Source: Spirochaetota bacterium
Lineage (GTDB): Bacteria; Spirochaetota; B62-G9; DRHN01
Direction: 5' to 3'
Assembly (NCBI GenBank): GCA_023136305.1
Contig: JAGLSF010000121.1
Span: 1 to 6,311 of the forward strand
Length of the DNA stretch: 6,311 nt
Each line of letters begins with the position of its first letter. Position 1 is the first letter of the stretch. A model generated the notes under the pieces. That model searched no databases, had not been told where the DNA came from, and was given only the letters and a program-made list of their open reading frames with translations. Shown one piece after another: positions 1 to 5,374 of this stretch. The position numbers and the translations under genes are program-made.

Positions 1-21
1 CATTATTATGCATTATCCTGT

Positions 22-58
22 TATTAAGTAAGCTGTCACCTTTTTTATATTATTGTAT
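22..58 (+). promoter_or_regulatory. Possible promoter of the sulfur carrier gene
   Basis: The 81 bases before the sulfur carrier gene are AT-rich. TATATT at 46-51 and the overlapping TATTAT at 48-53 each match five of six bases of a sigma-70 -10 box. No good -35 box lies at 16-18 bases: TTAAGT at 24-29 matches only three of six. The call rests on composition, position and a near-consensus -10 alone. The first bases of the window could also hold the start region of a divergent gene to the left, which cannot be judged here. Confidence 0.3.
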
Positions 59-68
59 GGGGATACAA
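53..68 (+). repeat. Short inverted repeat in the 5' leader
   Basis: TTGTAT (53-58) and ATACAA (63-68) are perfect reverse complements separated by GGGG. The repeat ends four bases before the GAGGA ribosome-binding site at 73-77. It could be a small operator or a weak leader hairpin, but six base pairs is short enough to arise by chance in AT-rich DNA. Confidence 0.3.
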
Positions 69-81
69 GAGTGAGGATTCA

Positions 82-315
82 GTGAATATTATCATGTACT
101 ATCCGGCAGCAATGCGCATTGACAACGTGAAGAGTGGGAGCATTATGGATATACCCGAAGGAACAAACATTGAAGCCCTGCTGAAGAGCTGCAATGTTAA
201 AAAGGAGCATATGAAATACATCCTCGCCTATGTGAACGGTGAAAAGAGGGGTATGTCCCACAGGCTTCGCCGCAATGACGAGCTCAAGCTGTATCTCCCT
301 GTAGGCGGCGGCTGA
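82..315 (+). CDS. ThiS/MoaD-family ubiquitin-like sulfur carrier protein
   Basis: This 77-residue protein has the size and beta-grasp pattern of ThiS/MoaD sulfur carriers. It has an N-terminal strand, a helix around residues 29-37 (IEALLKSCN), a strand with the family-typical VNGE (51-54), a polar RRNDELKLYLPV stretch (63-74) that resembles the usual DGDEVxxxxPV, and a C-terminal Gly-Gly-Gly (75-77). In this family the terminal glycine is adenylated by a ThiF/MoeB-like E1 enzyme and converted to a thiocarboxylate, which donates sulfur for molybdopterin, tungstopterin, thiamine or other products. I chose the GTG at 82 because GAGGA (73-77) lies four bases upstream; the in-frame ATG at 94 is 16 bases from it. 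No E1 or cofactor gene is visible, so the pathway cannot be assigned and no symbol is given. It converges with serS, with 12 bases between the two stop codons. Confidence 0.85.
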   Translation: MNIIMYYPAAMRIDNVKSGSIMDIPEGTNIEALLKSCNVKKEHMKYILAYVNGEKRGMSHRLRRNDELKLYLPVGGG

Positions 316-327
316 CAGCGGTTTTAC

Positions 328-1596
328 CTAGGCACCTATTCTTTTCCTGCCGTTCATGTAGGGGACGAGCACTTCTGGAATGATGATGGAGTAGTCCTCC
401 TGCTGAAAGTTCTCCATGATGGCAATAATGAGCCGGGGAGATGCAACGGCCGTGTTGTTGAGGGTGAAGGGGACGGCATTCTTTCCATCCTTCTTCTTGT
501 AGCGGATCTTTGAGCGGCGTGCCTGATAGTCGGCGAAGGAGGAGCAGGAGTGGGTCTCGCCCCAGCCCCCGCGGCCGGGCATCCAGCACTCTATATCGTG
601 CTTCTTCACCTGACCCATGCCCATCTCACCGGTGCACACCTCAACGACACGGTAGGGTATGCCGAAGTTTCGCAGGATCTGCTCTGAGTTCGTGAGTATC
701 TCATCATGTATCTTCAACATCTCGTCCCAATCATCGCGGCAGATGATCACCTGCTCGACCTTCTGGAACTGATGCACCCGGTAGAGGCCGCGTACGTCCT
801 TGCCGTAGCTTCCCGCCTCGCGGCGAAAGCAGGTGGTGATTCCCGTGTACTTGAGCGGAAGTTCATCCCCAGCGAGGATTTCATCGCTGTGATAACTCAC
901 GAGGGTCACCTCGGAGGTACCGATGAGGTAGAGCTCATCGCGCTCGATCGCGTAGGACTCCTCCCTTCCTGTGGGGAAATAGCCGGTCCCCACCATGGCC
1001 TCCTCACGCACGAACACGGGGGTAGTGAAGGGTGTGAACCCCCGTTCGGTGAGGAAATCGAGAGCATAGCGCATGATGGCGTTCTCGAGGAGCACGGCCT
1101 CGTTTTTTAAAAAGTAGCAGCGGCTGCCGGACACCTTGGCGCCACGCTCCACGTCAAAGAGGTCGTGCTGCAGGCCCAGGTCCAGGTGGTCCTTCGGTGT
1201 AAAGGAGAACTTTGGGGGCTCGCCCACTCTGCGGATCTCAACATTGTCGCTTTCATCCCTTCCCTCGGGAACATCGTCCATGGGCGGGTTCGGCACCAGG
1301 AGGAGCAGCTCGTTTCGGCGCTCGTCGATATCGCGCATGCGCCCCTCGTCCTCCTTGATGGCCCGCGAGAAGTCCTTGAGCTCAGCCTGAAGTGCCTTCC
1401 GCTCCGCAGATGAGGCGGATTTCATGGCACCAGACTTATCCCCGAGTTCCCTTCTCCGGGAATCAACCGATGCCTGTATTGAGCGGCGCGTTTCATCAAG
1501 CTTCAGTATGGAATCGATGTCCACCTCAAAGTGTTTTTTTCGTGCGCCCTCTTTGAAGTAATTCGGGTTCTCCCGCAGTTTTTTAATGTCGATCAT
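328..1596 (-). CDS. serS: Seryl-tRNA synthetase (class II)
   Basis: This cytoplasmic enzyme charges tRNA(Ser), and also tRNA(Sec) where present, with serine through a seryl-adenylate. The 422 residues are a normal full length. Residues 1-100 form the charged helical region expected for the N-terminal coiled-coil arm that grips the long variable arm of the tRNA. The catalytic core follows: motif 1 around 186-207 (FTPFTTPVFVREEAMVGTG), the serine-pocket region GTSEV (226-230), motif 2 around 254-281 with FRREAGSYG (Arg258, Glu260), and motif 3 around 378-397 with Arg388. Motif 3 reads NNTAVASPR instead of the more common NGSGLAVGR; the essential arginine is kept. The ATG at 1596 overlaps the stop codon of the upstream SAM hydrolase gene as ATGA, and AAAGGGA (1601-1607 on the complement) supplies a ribosome-binding site. 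This implies co-transcription and translational coupling. No frameshift or truncation is seen. Confidence 0.97.
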   Translation of the reverse strand: MIDIKKLRENPNYFKEGARKKHFEVDIDSILKLDETRRSIQASVDSRRRELGDKSGAMKSASSAERKALQAELKDFSRAIKEDEGRMRDIDERRNELLLLVPNPPMDDVPEGRDESDNVEIRRVGEPPKFSFTPKDHLDLGLQHDLFDVERGAKVSGSRCYFLKNEAVLLENAIMRYALDFLTERGFTPFTTPVFVREEAMVGTGYFPTGREESYAIERDELYLIGTSEVTLVSYHSDEILAGDELPLKYTGITTCFRREAGSYGKDVRGLYRVHQFQKVEQVIICRDDWDEMLKIHDEILTNSEQILRNFGIPYRVVEVCTGEMGMGQVKKHDIECWMPGRGGWGETHSCSSFADYQARRSKIRYKKKDGKNAVPFTLNNTAVASPRLIIAIMENFQQEDYSIIIPEVLVPYMNGRKRIGA

Positions 1597-2438
1597 CTAT
1601 TCCCTTTACCCCTCTTGACCAGGATTTCATCCCCCATTACAACGCCGAAATGTTTCCGCGCATCCCCGCCGTTAACTGCAATTTCCAGCCGGTTTCGCGA
1701 ACCAATGAGCGCTGCATGCTTTCCTGCCGGCACATCGGCATAGGTTTCTACGAGCTTCCCCACACGTACCAGTTCGTTTTTCCTCTTTATAAACACCTCG
1801 TCGTCAATGCCAACCAGGCGGCGGTGAACATTGGTTATGATATTCCCGAAGCGGTCGATGTACATGACCCGACCGACAATACTACCCTTGTTCAGAACTG
1901 GTTCGGGAAGTGGGAGCTTAGCCATTCCTTCCCCTGGCTTTCCCACATTTGCGACAGGAAATCCCAAGCTGAGATACGCTGTCAGGGGGGCGAACAGGTC
2001 GCGGCCGTGAAAGGTACTGCTCTTCCCGCTTTCCAGGATGCGCGAGACTACCCCGTTGCCGTAAAAACGGCTGCGGAGCTCTCCGTACAGCCTGTCAACA
2101 TCGAGCGTAAATATAATTTCAACGCCGTCGTCCTGCACAGCCGAGTAGAGAACCCCGTTATCAGGTCCGATAAATGTGTAGCGGGTCGTTTGCACGATTA
2201 TTATGTCACGCCCGGTCCCCACACCAGGGTCGACCACCACAAGGTGCAGGGCGTGGTCCTCAAAGTACCGATAGGAACCGGTCAACAGGAATGACGCCTC
2301 GAGTACATTTCCGCCTTCGACATCATGGGTTATGTCAATGATCCTGGTGTCATGAGAAATCGCGGCGATGACACCCTTGACTTCACCCACATAAGGATCG
2401 GAAAGCCCGAAATCAGTTGTGAAAGTCAGTGTTTTCAT
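1593..2438 (-). CDS. S-adenosyl-L-methionine hydrolase (adenosine-forming), DUF62 / SAM hydroxide adenosyltransferase family
   Basis: Members of this family split SAM into adenosine and L-methionine using water or hydroxide, and are relatives of the fluorinase and chlorinase. The 281-residue protein shows the family signatures in order: TTDFGLSDPYVGEVKGVI (7-24), VVDPGVGTGR (68-77), GPDNGVL (91-97), TFHGRDLFAP (142-151), IDRFGNIITNV (194-204) and SRNRLEIAVNGGDA (247-260). Asp70, Arg77 and His144 correspond to the Asp-Arg-His set described for the hydrolases, so hydrolysis is more likely than halogenation. The VVDPGVGT sequence also differs from the TYPATGT of fluorinases. Residues about 115-141, ahead of FHGRD, seem longer than in typical members. 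The ATG at 2438 has no clear Shine-Dalgarno site. The gene overlaps serS by four bases and follows the ABC ATPase after 69 bases. Its physiological role, perhaps SAM or methionine balance, is not settled. Confidence 0.93.
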   Translation of the reverse strand: MKTLTFTTDFGLSDPYVGEVKGVIAAISHDTRIIDITHDVEGGNVLEASFLLTGSYRYFEDHALHLVVVDPGVGTGRDIIIVQTTRYTFIGPDNGVLYSAVQDDGVEIIFTLDVDRLYGELRSRFYGNGVVSRILESGKSSTFHGRDLFAPLTAYLSLGFPVANVGKPGEGMAKLPLPEPVLNKGSIVGRVMYIDRFGNIITNVHRRLVGIDDEVFIKRKNELVRVGKLVETYADVPAGKHAALIGSRNRLEIAVNGGDARKHFGVVMGDEILVKRGKGNR

Positions 2439-2507
2439 TGTGCACTTTAATAATTATTAAGAGAACGTCTGAAAAGCAACTTGAAAAGAGGGGGGGCGAA
2501 TGCAAAA
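2439..2507 (-). promoter_or_regulatory. Intergenic region before the SAM hydrolase-serS pair, weak promoter candidate
   Basis: This 69-base gap lies between the ABC ATPase stop and the SAM hydrolase start. On the minus strand TTGCTT (2479-2474) could serve as a -35 box, 17 bases ahead of the AT-rich block TAATTA (2456-2451), but the -10 match is poor. A run of seven G lies at 2490-2496 on the plus strand, and the heptamer TGAAAAG occurs twice, at 2470-2476 and 2482-2488. No stem followed by a T tract is seen, so the ABC genes may read through into this pair. Confidence 0.3.
2447..2460. repeat. 14-bp AT-only perfect palindrome
   Basis: TTAATAATTATTAA is a perfect palindrome whose near end is eight bases from the SAM hydrolase start codon. 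It could be an operator, part of a promoter's melting region, or simply AT-rich leader sequence that keeps the start codon unstructured. Low-complexity AT sequence produces such palindromes fairly easily. Confidence 0.35.
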
Positions 2508-3569
2508 TCATTGAAACAGGATAGGATTTCTCAACCGCACGTATACCTCATCTCCCTCGCTGTAATGATGCTCCTCATGGACCTGAGCACGGATGGTATC
2601 CCTGTCAACCGCAATCTCATAGATAAACTGATCACCGAGGTATGTTGAGAGCTTCACCCTTGCCGGTAAGGTATTTTCGCGCTTTTTTTTAAAGATCTCG
2701 ACATTGTGCTGACGAACCATGAGAATGACTTCCTCACCCGTCATGTGCCCTCTCCACTTAACCTCAATAATCCCTGAACTGCCTATTTTGAGTCTCAGGA
2801 TGCCGTCCTTGACATCGAGGAGAGCTGCACGTAAGAAATTGGACTTTCCAATAAAGGAAGCAACAAACTGATTTTTTGGTTTCTTGTATATCTCAGAGGG
2901 AGTGCCAATCTGATGAACCCTGCCCTGCTCCATGACCACGATTCTATCTGACATTGCCATCGCTTCACTCTGGTCATGCGTAACGTACACGATGGTAACA
3001 TCAATCCTGTTTTGAAGCTCCTTCAGCTCGAACCGCATCTCTTCCCTGAGCTTTGCATCGAGATTGGATAGGGGCTCATCGAGAAGCAGAACATCCGGGT
3101 TCATGATCAAAGCTCTACCAAGAGCAACCCGTTGCTGCTGTCCGCCCGAGAGCTCATTTGGATATCTGCCCTCAAGCTTATCGAGCTTCACGAGATGTAA
3201 AATTATATTCACTCGTTCCCTTAGTTCTCTCTCGGGAAACCTCTTTACCTTGAGCGGATAGGCAATGTTTCGGAACACGTTCATATGGGGCCATACAGCG
3301 TAGGTTTGAAACACCATTCCCAGGTTTCGCTTTTCTGGCGGAATGAAACCTCTCTGATCCTCAGATGAAACGAGACGGTCGCCAATAAAGATCTTTCCCT
3401 TTGTTACATGGGCAAATCCCGCAATACAGCGCAACAGTGTCGTTTTGCCGCATCCCGATGGTCCTAGCAGGGTAAAAAATTCGCCATCCTTGATCTCTAC
3501 GGAGAAATCCTGAACGGCCACGGTCTGGCCAAACATCTTTGTGACGTCCTGTACTACCACGCCTGCCAT
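2508..3569 (-). CDS. ABC importer ATP-binding protein, FbpC/AfuC/PotA-like
   Basis: This is the cytoplasmic ATPase that powers the importer encoded just upstream. The 353-residue protein has all the nucleotide-binding elements: Walker A GPSGCGKT (36-43), Q-loop Gln88 in MVFQTY, signature LSGGQQQR (140-147), Walker B VLLLDEP (160-166), D-loop SNLD (168-171) and switch His198 in VTHDQ. TPSEIYKKPKNQFVASFIG (223-241) is the usual link to the C-terminal region, and residues about 245-350 match a TOBE-type domain typical of the FbpC, PotA, UgpC and MalK group. The ATG at 3569 has GGAG (3576-3579 on the complement) six bases upstream. It follows the permease gene after 20 bases, giving the order receptor-permease-ATPase. 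The ATPase alone does not identify the substrate; iron(III), sugar phosphates, phosphonates and polyamines all use related ATPases. Confidence 0.95.
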   Translation of the reverse strand: MAGVVVQDVTKMFGQTVAVQDFSVEIKDGEFFTLLGPSGCGKTTLLRCIAGFAHVTKGKIFIGDRLVSSEDQRGFIPPEKRNLGMVFQTYAVWPHMNVFRNIAYPLKVKRFPERELRERVNIILHLVKLDKLEGRYPNELSGGQQQRVALGRALIMNPDVLLLDEPLSNLDAKLREEMRFELKELQNRIDVTIVYVTHDQSEAMAMSDRIVVMEQGRVHQIGTPSEIYKKPKNQFVASFIGKSNFLRAALLDVKDGILRLKIGSSGIIEVKWRGHMTGEEVILMVRQHNVEIFKKKRENTLPARVKLSTYLGDQFIYEIAVDRDTIRAQVHEEHHYSEGDEVYVRLRNPILFQ

Positions 3570-3589
3570 AGAATACTCCAGTCTAGAGA

Positions 3590-5260
3590 TTAAACGACGC
3601 TCACCCGCCGTCTCGAGACCCTGCGCACGATGAGATTAAGGGCGAGAACCACGATGATGATCAACAACGCAAGGGCACTGGTTTCCAGAACGAGTCCCTC
3701 CTGAGTCATATTGTACACGGTAACCCCGATGGTCTCTCTTCTCGCCGAGTAGAGGAGAATGGAAAGGGTCAGCTCGGTGAGAGCCGGCATGAATACGAGA
3801 AACCATCCCGAATAAATTCCCGGCTTGATCAGTGGAATAACAATATCCAGAGTGGCTTTTCTTTTCGATGCACCTGCGATCTGCGCTGCTTCCGAGAGGG
3901 AGTTATCTATCTGCTTAAAAGAAGCAGTTACAGTACGCATGGGAAATATCATGAATCGAGCAATGTATGCGATCATGATAATCCAGATGGTATTGTAAAT
4001 TGACCACCCAAGAATTGGTTTGATCCAGGCAAGTATCATCGAGAGACCGATAACGGTTCCCGGTATCGCGTATGGGGCGCTCACGATGTAATCGATGAGC
4101 TTCCTCCCCCTGATCTCCGTATACCGTGCCGTGTAGGAAAATACTATCGAGAGCATCACGGTAATCGTTGAAACGACAACGGCGAGGAAAAAACTATTTC
4201 GTATAGCACGCCACACAACTGGAACACTGAAGAGCACATATTTGAAATTCCCAAGGGTGAAATTACTCCACCGTGGTGCAAGACCGAGCGCCTTTGTTAT
4301 TGCCGTGATAATCGTTGCGACAATGGGTGCTGCGATGAAGAATAGAATAAACAGTATAACGAATATCGTAGCCGGCACCCTGAGTGCACCAAGGTCGATA
4401 ATTGAAAATCCCGTTGCCTTCCCGGTGATAACCGTAAAACGTTCCTTCCGTGTGGCAAAGTTTTGGATGAAGAGTCCCAGGACTCCGATGAAAATGAGGA
4501 GCATTGACATCGCGGCCGCAAGATTGAAGTTGTACTTGGTTCCATAGCTCCCGATATATAGGAATATCTTTGTAGTCAGGACGAGATATCCCTTTGGGAT
4601 ACCCAGAATGGCAGGGATCCCGAACATGGAGGTGGAGGTTACGAATACAATGACCGCTGCCCCGCCGACAGCCGGTAACATAACAGGCAGAGTGATGTCG
4701 CGAATAACGCGTAGCTTTCCAGCCCCGGCAATTTGGGCGGCCTCTTCAAAGGAGGGGTCGATTCTCTCTAATGCCCTCGTTATGCTGATATACACGAGAG
4801 GATAGGTGTATATCGCCGATACGATGATGATTCCGTATTTCCCATAGATCCCCAGTGGTGACTCCTCAAGATGAAAGAGAAACATCAGAATCTTGTTGAA
4901 ATACCCCACTGGACTCAACAGCTGCATCCACGCAAAGGCACTGATAAAAGGTGGTATGAGATAGGGAATGATGAGTACGATTTTAAAAAAATCTTTCATA
5001 TACAGGTTGGTCCGTGTGACGAGCCAGGAGAGGATGACCCCGGCTGCAACGGCGAGGATCGTGACAAACACCGCAACGAAAACGGTATGCCAGAGAGCGA
5101 CAAGATTTGTGGTCTTTCCCAGGATTTCGGTAAGGTTCAATACTGTTGGACTCCCCTCCCGTGAAAATCCGACAACGAAGAGCCTACTGAAGGGATACAC
5201 GAATAAAACGGCGAGTATAAGGAAGATCAGAAGCGTAAAAAGCGTTCGTTTGAGATCCAT
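3590..5260 (-). CDS. ABC importer permease with two fused membrane domains, FbpB/AfuB-like
   Basis: This inner-membrane channel subunit is a tandem fusion of two BPD-type permease domains, as in FbpB, AfuB and ThiP. From the chosen start it has 556 residues and about 12 hydrophobic segments, roughly at 6-27, 55-80, 93-113, 143-160, 194-218, 246-267, 295-320, 354-376, 389-410, 421-440, 480-503 and 528-545. Each half carries the cytoplasmic EAA loop that docks on the ATPase: EEAAQIAGAGKLRVIRDITLP-type at 172-192 and a second copy beginning SEAAQIAGASK at 456-476. I chose the ATG at 5260 (MDLKRTLFTLL) because it places a basic residue pair directly before the first helix. The upstream in-frame ATG at 5338 would add 26 residues encoded largely by a strong inverted repeat. 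Neither ATG has a good ribosome-binding site, so the start is uncertain. The next gene, the ATPase, follows after 20 bases. Confidence 0.93.
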   Translation of the reverse strand: MDLKRTLFTLLIFLILAVLFVYPFSRLFVVGFSREGSPTVLNLTEILGKTTNLVALWHTVFVAVFVTILAVAAGVILSWLVTRTNLYMKDFFKIVLIIPYLIPPFISAFAWMQLLSPVGYFNKILMFLFHLEESPLGIYGKYGIIIVSAIYTYPLVYISITRALERIDPSFEEAAQIAGAGKLRVIRDITLPVMLPAVGGAAVIVFVTSTSMFGIPAILGIPKGYLVLTTKIFLYIGSYGTKYNFNLAAAMSMLLIFIGVLGLFIQNFATRKERFTVITGKATGFSIIDLGALRVPATIFVILFILFFIAAPIVATIITAITKALGLAPRWSNFTLGNFKYVLFSVPVVWRAIRNSFFLAVVVSTITVMLSIVFSYTARYTEIRGRKLIDYIVSAPYAIPGTVIGLSMILAWIKPILGWSIYNTIWIIMIAYIARFMIFPMRTVTASFKQIDNSLSEAAQIAGASKRKATLDIVIPLIKPGIYSGWFLVFMPALTELTLSILLYSARRETIGVTVYNMTQEGLVLETSALALLIIIVVLALNLIVRRVSRRRVSVV

Positions 5261-5290
5261 TATCACATGATGATATTTCAAGTAAGCTGG

Positions 5291-5339
5291 AATGAACATG
5301 GGGGAGTATGACCGGTATAGAACTCCCCCATGGTTCATT
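5291..5339 (-). promoter_or_regulatory. Strong intercistronic stem-loop upstream of the permease gene
   Basis: Plus-strand arms 5291-5307 and 5322-5339 are reverse complementary over 17 base pairs with one bulged G (5332 or 5333). The loop is 14 bases and contains the palindrome ACCGGT. The stem includes five consecutive G-C pairs. In the minus-strand transcript it falls between the binding-protein stop and the preferred permease start. No T tract follows, so it is not a classical intrinsic terminator. It more likely stabilises the upstream binding-protein message, attenuates read-through or limits permease translation, as known for receptor-permease gaps such as malE-malF. Confidence 0.75.
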
Positions 5340-5345
5340 ACACTC

Positions 5346-5374
5346 GAACGATCACATCACCCCCATGATCGTTC
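5346..5374 (-). promoter_or_regulatory. Second hairpin spanning the binding-protein stop codon
   Basis: GAACGATCA (5346-5354) and TGATCGTTC (5366-5374) are perfect 9-bp inverted repeats with an 11-base loop. On the transcript the 5' arm and loop are the last codons of the binding protein, and the stop codon at 5354-5352 lies in the 3' arm. It sits six bases from the larger hairpin at 5291-5339, making a tandem structure. Its loop contains CATGGGGG-like sequence that could pair with the 3' arm of the second hairpin instead. Confidence 0.6.

Noticed and set aside
1..13. Start of a divergent minus-strand gene at the left edge
   Set aside because: CAT triplets at 1-3 and 11-13 could be start codons on the minus strand, with an AGGA-like site upstream, but there is too little sequence to test this.
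706..1110. Plus-strand 134-residue open frame opposite serS
   Set aside because: It is a shadow of the well-conserved seryl-tRNA synthetase frame, and no independent signals support it.
1650..2294. Plus-strand 214-residue open frame
   Set aside because: It is antisense to the SAM hydrolase gene, has no recognisable family pattern and no ribosome-binding site of note.
2490..2496. Run of seven G as a quadruplex or phase-variation tract
   Set aside because: A single G run cannot form an intramolecular quadruplex, and it lies in an intergenic gap after the ATPase stop, not in a reading frame or a clear promoter spacer.
5291..5339. Intrinsic terminator between binding protein and permease
   Set aside because: The stem is strong, but no run of T follows it on the transcript strand, and the downstream genes clearly belong to the same importer.
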